From positions 2,166,501-2,230,500 of the forward strand of contig NZ_CP117445.1 of assembly GCF_030687715.1 (NCBI RefSeq): 64,000 bases of DNA, written 5' to 3'. Origin of the DNA: Pseudomonas sp. FP2196 (lineage in GTDB: Bacteria; Pseudomonadota; Gammaproteobacteria; Pseudomonadales; Pseudomonadaceae). The notes beneath the pieces were generated by a model, which was not told the DNA's origin, made no database searches, and worked only from the letters and a program-made list of their open reading frames with translations. How positions within the stretch are numbered: the first letter of the stretch is position 1; each line of letters begins with the position of its first letter. The position numbers and the translations under genes were made by a program. Below are positions 18,852-25,990 of the stretch, piece by piece.

Positions 18852-19079
18852 GGGCAAACTGTAGTCGAGGAATTGTAAGGAAAGTTATCAGGGGGCGAAT
18901 CTGGCATACAGCCGATAAACGGTAAATGCCATCCGCTGATATTCGGCCATTCACCGCGGCCAATGGGCGTTCCAGACGCAAACTTGGCTTAAATGCCCTG
19001 CCCGCTGGAGCGGGGCGGGTGTCGCCTGTTACCATTCGCCGCTTGATTGTTTTGCTTTTCATTCTTTTCGAGACATGCC

Positions 19080-20561
19080 ATGACCACCGTCCGCACTCGC
19101 ATCGCGCCATCGCCTACCGGGGACCCCCACGTAGGTACCGCTTACATCGCATTGTTCAACTACTGCTTTGCCAAGCAGCATGGCGGTGAGTTCATCCTGC
19201 GCATCGAAGACACTGACCAGTTGCGTTCGACCCGCGAGTCCGAACAGCAGATCTTTGACGCCTTGCGCTGGTTGGGTATCGACTGGAGTGAAGGCCCGGA
19301 TGTTGGCGGCCCGCACGGCCCTTACCGTCAGAGTGAGCGTGGCGATATCTATCAGAAGTATTGCCAGCAACTGGTCGACATGGGCCATGCGTTCCCATGC
19401 TTCTGCACCGCCGAAGAGCTGGACCAAATGCGCGCCGAGCAAATGGCTCGCGGCGAAACCCCGCGCTACGACGGCCGCGCACTGCTGCTGTCCAAGGAAG
19501 AAGTCGCCGCCCGCCTGGCGGCCGGCGAACCGCACGTGATCCGCATGAAAGTGCCGAGCGAAGGCGTCTGCGTAGTGCCGGACATGCTGCGTGGCGACGT
19601 CGAGATCCCGTGGGATCGCATGGACATGCAGGTGCTGATGAAGACCGACGGCCTGCCGACGTACTTCCTCGCCAACGTGGTCGACGATCATCTGATGGGT
19701 ATCACCCACGTGCTGCGCGGTGAAGAATGGCTGCCATCGGCGCCAAAACTGATTCTGCTCTACGAATACTTCGGCTGGGAACAACCGGAGCTGTGCTACA
19801 TGCCGCTGCTGCGTAACCCGGACAAGAGCAAGCTGTCCAAGCGCAAGAACCCGACTTCGGTGACGTTCTACGAGCGCATGGGCTTTATGCCGGAAGCGAT
19901 GCTCAACTATCTCGGTCGCATGGGCTGGTCGATGCCGGACGAGCGCGAGAAGTTCTCGCTGCAGGAAATGGTCGACAACTTCGACCTCAAACGTGTCTCC
20001 CTCGGCGGGCCGATCTTCGACATCGAGAAGCTGTCGTGGCTCAACGGCCAGTGGCTGCGTGACCTGCCGGTGGAAGAGTTTGCCGCTCGCGTGCAGAAGT
20101 GGGCATTCAACTCCGAATACATGATGAAGATCGCGCCGCACGTGCAGGGCCGCGTCGAAACCTTCAGCCAGGTTGCACCGCTGGGCGGGTTCTTCTTCGC
20201 GGGTGGCGTCAATCCGGATGCGAAACTGTTCGAATCGAAAAAGCTCTCGGGCGATCAGGTTCGCCAGTTGATGCAGTTGATCCTGTGGAAACTCGAAAGC
20301 TTGCGTCAGTGGGAGAAGGACAACATCACCGCGACGATTCAGGCGGTGGTCGAATCCCTGGAGCTGAAACTGCGTGACGCGATGCCGTTGATGTTTGCCG
20401 CGATTACCGGGCAGGCCAGTTCGGTGTCGGTGCTCGATGCGATGGAAATCCTCGGGCCGGATCTGACTCGTTACCGTCTGCGCCAGGCGATTGACCTGCT
20501 GGGCGGCGTGTCGAAGAAAGAAAACAAAGAGTGGGAAAAGCTGCTGGGCGCTATCGCCTAA
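19080..20561 (+). CDS. gltX: glutamyl-tRNA synthetase
   Basis: The 493-aa class I synthetase shows the HIGH-type motif in [17 protein letters not shown], the KMSKS-type [24 protein letters not shown], and a C-terminal helical anticodon-binding domain. It charges tRNA-Glu; two tRNA-Glu genes lie only 0.4-0.8 kb downstream. The ATG at 19080 begins [14 protein letters not shown], the conserved N-terminus, so an upstream in-frame start at 19047 is rejected. Confidence 0.97.
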   Translation: MTTVRTRIAPSPTGDPHVGTAYIALFNYCFAKQHGGEFILRIEDTDQLRSTRESEQQIFDALRWLGIDWSEGPDVGGPHGPYRQSERGDIYQKYCQQLVDMGHAFPCFCTAEELDQMRAEQMARGETPRYDGRALLLSKEEVAARLAAGEPHVIRMKVPSEGVCVVPDMLRGDVEIPWDRMDMQVLMKTDGLPTYFLANVVDDHLMGITHVLRGEEWLPSAPKLILLYEYFGWEQPELCYMPLLRNPDKSKLSKRKNPTSVTFYERMGFMPEAMLNYLGRMGWSMPDEREKFSLQEMVDNFDLKRVSLGGPIFDIEKLSWLNGQWLRDLPVEEFAARVQKWAFNSEYMMKIAPHVQGRVETFSQVAPLGGFFFAGGVNPDAKLFESKKLSGDQVRQLMQLILWKLESLRQWEKDNITATIQAVVESLELKLRDAMPLMFAAITGQASSVSVLDAMEILGPDLTRYRLRQAIDLLGGVSKKENKEWEKLLGAIA

Positions 20562-20576
20562 TCGCTTCTGGCTTTG

Positions 20577-20662
20577 TGTAGGAGCTGCCGCAGGCTGCGA
20601 TCTTTTGACTTTGATTTTTTAAAAACAAGATCAAAAGATCGCAGCCTGCGGCAGCTCCTACA
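20577..20662. repeat. paired REP element, GTAGGAGCTGC family
   Basis: Nearly perfect arms, tgtaggagctgccgcaggct with gcgatcttttga and their inverse, flank a short T/A-rich centre just after gltX. The long stem might also stop gltX transcripts. Confidence 0.85.
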
Positions 20663-20758
20663 GGTATGCCTTCGATGCAGACCTCCCGGAGTTTCGGGGG
20701 GAGGGCGGTAAGTGATTGTTATGTCGGCAAAAAACTTTGAAATATTTTAAAAATAAGT

Positions 20759-20787
20759 TTGACAGCCCTCCGATACGCCCTTAAGAT
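20759..20787 (+). promoter_or_regulatory. sigma70 promoter of the tRNA-Ala/Glu operon
   Basis: A consensus TTGACA and TAAGAT are spaced by 17 bases, 33 bases before the first tRNA. A GC-rich cgccccg stretch after the -10 resembles a stringent discriminator. Confidence 0.8.
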
Positions 20788-20820
20788 TCGCCCCGTCCTC
20801 AGCGATGACATCAACGATGA

Positions 20821-20896
<76 letters not shown>

Positions 20897-20975
20897 ATTT
20901 ACACTTCGATGCCTGGCCACACCGGCTTCGAAGCGGTCAACACTCAGTGTTGATCAGTTGTATAGAAGGGTTTGC

Positions 20976-21051
20976 GTCCCCTTCGTCTAGTGGCCTAGGA
21001 CACCGCCCTTTCACGGCGGTAACAGGGGTTCGAGTCCCCTAGGGGACGCCA
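20976..21051 (+). tRNA. tRNA-Glu(TTC), copy 1
   Basis: A 76-base cloverleaf with GTCCCCT/AGGGGAC acceptor, anticodon TTC (loop CTTTCAC) and encoded CCA. It is identical to copy 2. Confidence 0.97.
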
Positions 21052-21104
21052 GTTTTACAGAAGTGATGTTGCAAAATGTCGCTCCGCCGCGAGGCGAAAA
21101 ATCC

Positions 21105-21180
21105 GGGGCTATAGCTCAGCTGGGAGAGCGCCTGCATGGCATGCAGGAGGTCAGCGGTTCGATCCCGCTTAGCTCCACCA
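21105..21180 (+). tRNA. tRNA-Ala(GGC), copy 2
   Basis: Same structure as copy 1, with compensating or neutral changes in the anticodon stem and T stem (CCTGC/GCAGG instead of CTTGC/GCAAG). CCA encoded. Confidence 0.97.
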
Positions 21181-21261
21181 ATTTTACAAGTTCAAGGTCT
21201 GGCCACACCGGCCTTGAATCGATCAGCTCTCAGCACTGATCAGTTGTATAGAAGGGTTTGT

Positions 21262-21337
21262 GTCCCCTTCGTCTAGTGGCCTAGGACACCGCCCTTTCAC
21301 GGCGGTAACAGGGGTTCGAGTCCCCTAGGGGACGCCA
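21262..21337 (+). tRNA. tRNA-Glu(TTC), copy 2
   Basis: Identical in sequence to the first tRNA-Glu, and preceded by the same 20-base context (gttgtatagaagggttt). Confidence 0.97.
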
Positions 21338-21362
21338 CGATTACCCGCTCTGCGGGATTTAT

Positions 21363-21393
21363 AAGGGTCATTCAATTATTGAATGGCCCTTTT
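21363..21393 (+). terminator. terminator of the tRNA-Ala/Glu operon
   Basis: The arms aagggtcattcaa and ttgaatggccctt form a stem with one mismatch, followed by a T run, 25 bases after the last tRNA. Confidence 0.85.
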
Positions 21394-21468
21394 GTTTGTC
21401 TGGCGTTTGGCCAATTCTCCTTTTTCCTTACACTGTGCTTCAGACCAGCGGTCATATCCTCGACTTGC

Positions 21469-21495
21469 AGAATATTATTATGCGAATAATATTCT
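21469..21495. promoter_or_regulatory. 27-bp operator-like inverted repeat before the TetR gene
   Basis: agaatattatt and aataatattct are perfect 11-bp inverted arms around atgcg, 23 bases before the TetR start. Its length and place fit autorepression by the TetR protein. A further half-like aatattcgg follows and overlaps the ribosome site region. Confidence 0.7.
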
Positions 21496-21518
21496 AGTCG
21501 TAATATTCGGAGGCAACG

Positions 21519-22058
21519 ATGAACGATAAAAAAGCTCAAACCCGCGAACGCATCCTCAAGGCTGCCAGTGCTGCACTGATCCAGCGCGGCCCGGCAGACC
21601 CAAGCGTGGGCGAAGTGATGGGCGCAGCCGGCCTGACCGTCGGCGGTTTTTATGCGCACTTCGAAAGCAAGGACGCAATGATGCTCGAGGCGTTCAAGCA
21701 ATTGCTCGGCCGCCGTCGCGACCTGATTGCCGACATGGACGCCGAACTGACCGGCGAAGAGCGTCGCGCCCTGGTCGCTGCTTTTTACCTGTCGCGCAAG
21801 CACCGTGATTCCAGCGACGCGGCCTGTCCTATCCCGGCCTCGATCGGCGAACTGGGGCGTTTGCCGGAGTCGTTCCGCATCGCGCTCAACGAACATCTGG
21901 AATTGATGCTTGCGCAGTTGGCGTCCAGCCCTGAGGACACCGACAAAGCCCTGGCCGACGTGGCCTTGATGGTGGGAGGTCTGGCACTCGCAAGAGCGCT
22001 CGGCCCTGGCGATTTATCTGATCGATTGCTGCGCGCGGCCAAGTCGGCGGTGCGCTGA
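21519..22058 (+). CDS. TetR/AcrR-family transcriptional regulator
   Basis: The 179-aa protein has an N-terminal TetR helix-turn-helix (TRERILKAASAALIQRG, then GEVMGAAGLTVGGFYAHFES with the typical recognition helix and FYAHF). The helical C-terminal domain would bind an unknown ligand. The ribosome site cggagg lies 5-10 bases before the ATG. The strong inverted repeat just upstream is probably its own operator. It is followed by a hydrolase and a thioesterase in the same direction, its likely regulon. Confidence 0.9.
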   Translation: MNDKKAQTRERILKAASAALIQRGPADPSVGEVMGAAGLTVGGFYAHFESKDAMMLEAFKQLLGRRRDLIADMDAELTGEERRALVAAFYLSRKHRDSSDAACPIPASIGELGRLPESFRIALNEHLELMLAQLASSPEDTDKALADVALMVGGLALARALGPGDLSDRLLRAAKSAVR

Positions 22059-22088
22059 CCTGAAGGCAGCATGCCTGAGGAGAGAGCG

Positions 22089-22922
22089 ATGAACACGTTG
22101 AAGTGGGTTCGTGGCGTTAATGGCACCTTGGGCTGGATTGCACCGAAACGGGTAGCGAGCAAAATGCGCCTGGCGTTCATGACGCCGCGTGCGCTACCAC
22201 TGCGGGATTGGGAGTTGCCGTTGCTGGCCAATTCCGAACGGATCACCTTGCGCTTTGGTCTGTCAGCCCTGCGCTGGGGTCAAGGTCCGACCGTTTTGCT
22301 GATGCACGGCTGGGAAGGGCGGCCAACCCAATTCGCCGCGCTGATCACCGCGCTGGTCGAGGCCGGTTACACGGTCGTCGCACTCGATGGCCCGGCTCAC
22401 GGCAGATCGCCAGGGCGTGAAGCCAATGTTGTGTTGTTCGCTCGCGCCATGCTTGAAGCTGCTGCCGAACTGCCGCCATTGCAAGCGGTGATCGGTCACT
22501 CCATGGGCGGCGCCAGTGCGATGCTGGCCGTGCAACTGGGCTTGCGCACCGAAACTCTCGTCAGCATTGCTGCACCCGCGCGAATTCTCGGCGTGCTGCG
22601 TGGTTTCGCACGCTACGTCGGGATGCCGCCCAGAGCACGTTCCGCGTTCATTCGTCAGGTCGAGCGGGATGTCGGCATGCGTGCGGCCACGCTGGACGTC
22701 GCCCACTACCAACTGGATATGCCCGGCCTGATCGTGCATGCCGAGGACGACAACTTCGTCTCGGTCAAAGAATCGCAACTGATCCACGAAGCCTGGTTCG
22801 ACAGTCGACTACTGCGCCTGGAAGCCGGCGGCCATCAGCGTGTGCTGGCCGACCCTCGTGTGATTGATGGTGTGTTATCACTGCTGGCTGGCCGCAGCCT
22901 TCAGGCCCGGCAATCGGCGTAA
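22089..22922 (+). CDS. alpha/beta-hydrolase
   Basis: The 277-aa protein has the alpha/beta-hydrolase blocks: oxyanion LLMHGWEGRP, VVALDGPAHGRSPG, the nucleophile elbow VIGHSMGGASA (Ser), a late acid in IVHAEDDNFVS and the catalytic His in LEAGGHQRVL. The substrate is unknown; an esterase or lipase-like activity is likely. gaggagag precedes the ATG at 22089; a start at 22071 is also open but has no ribosome site. It lies 30 bases after the TetR gene and probably shares its operon. Confidence 0.85.
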   Translation: MNTLKWVRGVNGTLGWIAPKRVASKMRLAFMTPRALPLRDWELPLLANSERITLRFGLSALRWGQGPTVLLMHGWEGRPTQFAALITALVEAGYTVVALDGPAHGRSPGREANVVLFARAMLEAAAELPPLQAVIGHSMGGASAMLAVQLGLRTETLVSIAAPARILGVLRGFARYVGMPPRARSAFIRQVERDVGMRAATLDVAHYQLDMPGLIVHAEDDNFVSVKESQLIHEAWFDSRLLRLEAGGHQRVLADPRVIDGVLSLLAGRSLQARQSA

Positions 22923-22969
22923 GCATCCGTTACACTGCCCCGGTTGAATAATCTGACCGGGAGTGGGGC

Positions 22970-23419
22970 ATGGGCTGGGATCGGGCAACGCCGTTTACCA
23001 TTGATCTGCAAGTGGGCGCCGAGGACATCGACGGGCTGGGCCACGCGAACAACGCGGTTTACGTCACCTGGCTCGAACGCTGCGCCTGGCGCCACTCGCA
23101 GCGTCTGGGGCTGGATCTGGTCGAATACCGGCGTCTGGATCGGGCGATGGCGGTGGTACGTCACGAGATTGATTATCTGGCGGCCGCCTATGAAGGCGAC
23201 GAGTTGCAATTGGCGACGTGGATTGTCGATTGGGATCAACGCCTGAAAATGACTCGGCATTTCCAGCTGATTCGCCCGAGCGACAACGCTACGCTGTTAC
23301 GTGCTCAAACCACGTTCGTCTGCATCGAGTTGTCCACCGGCAAGCCCAAGCGCATGCCGGCCGAGTTTATCGAAGGCTACGGGCCGGCGATCCAGCTCTC
23401 AGAATCTGCGCAAATTTGA
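22970..23419 (+). CDS. hotdog-fold acyl-CoA thioesterase (YbgC/FadM-like)
   Basis: The 149-aa protein has the 4HBT signature: VGAEDIDGLGHANNAVYVTWLERC with the catalytic Asp and Asn, then IDYLAAAYEGDELQLATWI and a final strand FVCIELSTGKPKRMP. It should hydrolyse acyl-CoA thioesters. It is 47 bases after the hydrolase gene in the TetR cluster, which suggests lipid or acyl-CoA handling by the group. The start has gggagtgggg upstream. Confidence 0.87.
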   Translation: MGWDRATPFTIDLQVGAEDIDGLGHANNAVYVTWLERCAWRHSQRLGLDLVEYRRLDRAMAVVRHEIDYLAAAYEGDELQLATWIVDWDQRLKMTRHFQLIRPSDNATLLRAQTTFVCIELSTGKPKRMPAEFIEGYGPAIQLSESAQI

Positions 23420-23420
23420 A

Positions 23421-23510
23421 CTGTAGGAGTGAGCCTGCTCGCGATAGCGGTGTGTCAGCCACCTATGTCTCGACTGAAACATCGCTATCGCGAGCAGGCT
23501 CACTCCTGCA
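23421..23510. repeat. paired REP element, GAGCCTGCTCGCGA family
   Basis: The arms ctgtaggagtgagcctgctc(gcgatagcg) and the inverse ending cactcctgca are separated by about 30 bases, between the thioesterase and dusC. Confidence 0.8.
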
Positions 23511-23578
23511 TGGTTTCTGCGATTTCTTGCGATATCCAGTAAACTGCCGCACGTTTTTCCTTTAAGTAGTGTTTCCCC

Positions 23579-24538
23579 ATGCAAATTGCTCTGGCGCCCA
23601 TGGAGGGGTTGGTCGACGACATCCTTCGCGACGTGCTGACCCGCGTTGGCGGCATTGACTGGTGCGTGACCGAATTCATTCGGGTCAACGATCAGTTGCT
23701 CACACCGGCCTATTTCCACAAGTTCGGCCCGGAGCTGCTCAACGGTGCCCGCACGGCGTCCGGCGTGCCGCTACGTGTTCAACTGTTGGGTTCTGATCCG
23801 GTGTGCCTGGCGGAAAACGCTGCGCTGGCCTGCGAGCTTGGCTCGGAAGTGATCGACCTCAACTTTGGTTGCCCAGCCAAGACCGTCAACAAATCCCGTG
23901 GCGGTGCGGTACTGCTCAAAGAGCCGGAACTGCTCAATCAGATCGTCGAGCACGTGCGTCGCGCCGTACCTGCGCACATTCCGGTCACCGCGAAAATGCG
24001 CCTGGGGTTCGACAGCCCGGACGGCTCGCTGGTCTGCGCCACGGCATTGGCTGAAGGCGGCGCCGAACACATCGTGGTTCACGCCCGGACCAAAATGGAC
24101 GGCTACAAGCCGCCAGCGCACTGGGAATGGATTCCGCGTGTGCAGGAAGTGGTCAAGGTGCCGGTGTTCGCCAACGGGGATATCTGGAGCGTCGAAGACT
24201 GGCGTCGTTGCCGCGAGATCAGCGGCGTGGAAGACATCATGCTCGGTCGCGGTCTCGTTTCGCGCCCGGATCTGGCCAAACAGATCGCCGCTGCACGGGC
24301 CGGCGAAGAAGTGGTCGAGATGACCTGGGCCGAGCTGATGCCGCTGATCCAGGACTTCTGGTTGCAGGCCAAGGCGCAGATGACTGCACGTCAATCCCCG
24401 GGTCGTTTGAAGCAATGGCTGGCCATGCTGACGCGCAATTATCCCGAAGCCACCGAGCTGTTTACCGTCCTGCGCCGTGAGACCGAACCGGATCATGTCT
24501 CGCGTTTGCTCGGTCTGCCGGTGGCTGAAGCCGCCTGA
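23579..24538 (+). CDS. dusC: tRNA-dihydrouridine(16) synthase
   Basis: The 319-aa FMN enzyme matches Dus[18 protein letters not shown] at the start, [11 protein letters not shown] (typical of DusC rather than DusA/B), RVQLLGSDP, the catalytic Cys in [34 protein letters not shown] and FANGDIW. It reduces U16 of tRNAs. It stands alone between a REP pair and ibpA. Confidence 0.93.
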   Translation: MQIALAPMEGLVDDILRDVLTRVGGIDWCVTEFIRVNDQLLTPAYFHKFGPELLNGARTASGVPLRVQLLGSDPVCLAENAALACELGSEVIDLNFGCPAKTVNKSRGGAVLLKEPELLNQIVEHVRRAVPAHIPVTAKMRLGFDSPDGSLVCATALAEGGAEHIVVHARTKMDGYKPPAHWEWIPRVQEVVKVPVFANGDIWSVEDWRRCREISGVEDIMLGRGLVSRPDLAKQIAAARAGEEVVEMTWAELMPLIQDFWLQAKAQMTARQSPGRLKQWLAMLTRNYPEATELFTVLRRETEPDHVSRLLGLPVAEAA

Positions 24539-24558
24539 AAAAAATCTGCAAACAATCT

Positions 24559-24586
24559 CTTGAAATCAAATCAGCGGTCCCTATCT
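24559..24586 (+). promoter_or_regulatory. sigma32 (RpoH) heat-shock promoter of ibpA
   Basis: CTTGAAA (24559-24565) and CCCTATCT (24579-24586) are separated by 13 bases and closely match the RpoH consensus CTTGAAA-N11-16-CCCCATNT. Confidence 0.85.
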
Positions 24587-24594
24587 AAGGGTTA

Positions 24595-24659
24595 CGCGAT
24601 GCCGAATTCGGGTCGCGGAATCAAAAAACCTTGCTGATTGTTTTCAGGAGATTTGAACC
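24595..24659 (+). promoter_or_regulatory. ROSE-type RNA thermometer in the ibpA leader
   Basis: Hairpin I (24595-24617) pairs cgcga with tcgcg around a ccga/cgg inner stem. Hairpin II (24621-24656) pairs tcaaa with tttga, and ccttgctga with tcaggag, so the ribosome site aggag (24646-24650) is buried. The ttgct opposite the ribosome site leaves one G bulged, the hallmark of ROSE elements known from pseudomonad ibpA genes. Confidence 0.8.
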
Positions 24660-25106
24660 ATGAGTACTGCATTTTCCCTCGCACCACTGTTCCGTTCCTC
24701 GGTAGGTTTCGACCGTTTCAACGACCTGTTCGAAACCGCCCTGCGCAACGAGCCTGGCAGCAGCTACCCACCTTACAACGTCGAAAAACACGGTGATGAC
24801 CAGTACCGTATCGTCGTTGCCGCCGCCGGTTTCCAGGAAGAAGACCTGGAACTGCAAGTCGAAAAAGGTGTGCTGACCATCAGTGGCGGCAAGCGTGATG
24901 CCAACGAAGGTGTGACCTTCCTGCACCAGGGCATCGCCCAGCGTGCGTTCAAGCTGTCCTTCCGCCTGGCCGATCACATCGAGATCAAGGCTGCCGATCT
25001 GAGCAACGGTCTGCTGAGCATCGACCTGCTGCGTGTGATCCCGGAAGAAGCGAAAGCCAAACGCATCCCGATCAACGGGGTGCAGAAGCCGGCGTTGCAG
25101 CACTGA
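24660..25106 (+). CDS. ibpA: small heat-shock protein Hsp20 (IbpA)
   Basis: The 148-aa protein contains the alpha-crystallin domain at about residues 38-130 (YPPYNVEKHGDDQYRIVVAA, QVEKGVLTISGGKR, then LADHIEIKAADLSNGLLSID). It also has the N-terminal SLAPLFRSSVGFDRF typical of IbpA/B. It binds unfolding proteins and hands them to DnaK/ClpB. Control is both transcriptional (sigma32) and translational (ROSE hairpin). A strong terminator ends the unit. Confidence 0.96.
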   Translation: MSTAFSLAPLFRSSVGFDRFNDLFETALRNEPGSSYPPYNVEKHGDDQYRIVVAAAGFQEEDLELQVEKGVLTISGGKRDANEGVTFLHQGIAQRAFKLSFRLADHIEIKAADLSNGLLSIDLLRVIPEEAKAKRIPINGVQKPALQH

Positions 25107-25155
25107 GTCATGTGCCGCAACACAATCGTCTGAACAGGCGATGAGCCGCTGAATG

Positions 25156-25183
25156 AAGGCCCCGATACGTCGGGGCCTTTTTT
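25156..25183 (+). terminator. terminator of ibpA
   Basis: aaggccccga and tcggggcctt pair around tacg, followed by six T. Confidence 0.92.
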
Positions 25184-25294
25184 GTGCGCGCAAGAAAACC
25201 GCTGTGCGACTTTGCCGCTGGCGGCGGTTTCTCTACAATCCGCCGCAGTTTTGCCGACCCCCATTCCTCACCGGTCGGCCTGGAGCCTTTTTTC

Positions 25295-25990
25295 ATGGAC
25301 GAGATTCAACAGCGCTGGCTGTGCGCCCTGTCTGCACCCATGGCGGCGATCAATACCGGCGCCAGCTACGACGACCCCGCGTTCTGCAATGATCGCTACA
25401 TCGATCTGCAGGACAGTTGGGGTATCGATGACCGTGGGCAATTGTTCGACATGCTCGAACGGATGACCGACGACGGCCATGCCAAACACCTCAGCGCGGC
25501 CTATCTGGCGTGGCAGCGTTGTCTGCCGAGTGAATGGCAGGCCTTGCTTGACGACCTGAGTCCCCGCGAACGCATCCTGCATGAGTTTGCCAGTCGCACG
25601 TTCGGCAGTTGTGGGCCGGGCGGGATTTTGTCCTGGGACTATGGTCGCATGGGTTTTCTCTTGCGCTGTGCGGTGCGCAATCAGTGGGTCGACCTGGACG
25701 AAAGCAACTGGCTGCACAGTCGTTTGGCCCTCAGAGCGCAATTTCACTACGGTAGCTGGATGGCTTACTTCGATGGCTTTGTCGTGGGCCGGACGTTTTG
25801 GTCCTGCCTGAGCGCCAGCGACGACGAGCTGGCGCGCGAACTCGATCGACAAGGCGCCAACGCCCTTAACCTGCGGATTGCCCGCGGCCTTGCCGAAAAC
25901 ATCCCTCGGTTCCTTGCTGATTTGCCGTGGCATATGGAAATCGATTTGCCGCCACGCCCGGCATCGCTCAAGGAGTTCGACTGGTCATGA
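25295..25990 (+). CDS. DUF1266 protein (YbeU/YbeR-like)
   Basis: The 231-aa protein has the DUF1266 core: LDDLSPRERILHEFA, the invariant-looking WDYGRMGFLLRCAV, and SWMAYFDGFVVGRTFW. The biochemical function is not known. In E. coli the DUF1266 proteins YbeU and YbeR sit next to J-domain genes and hscC. The same arrangement holds here: its stop overlaps the start of the J-domain gene (ATGA), so the two are translationally coupled. The ATG at 25295 has tggag 10 bases upstream. Confidence 0.85.
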   Translation: MDEIQQRWLCALSAPMAAINTGASYDDPAFCNDRYIDLQDSWGIDDRGQLFDMLERMTDDGHAKHLSAAYLAWQRCLPSEWQALLDDLSPRERILHEFASRTFGSCGPGGILSWDYGRMGFLLRCAVRNQWVDLDESNWLHSRLALRAQFHYGSWMAYFDGFVVGRTFWSCLSASDDELARELDRQGANALNLRIARGLAENIPRFLADLPWHMEIDLPPRPASLKEFDWS

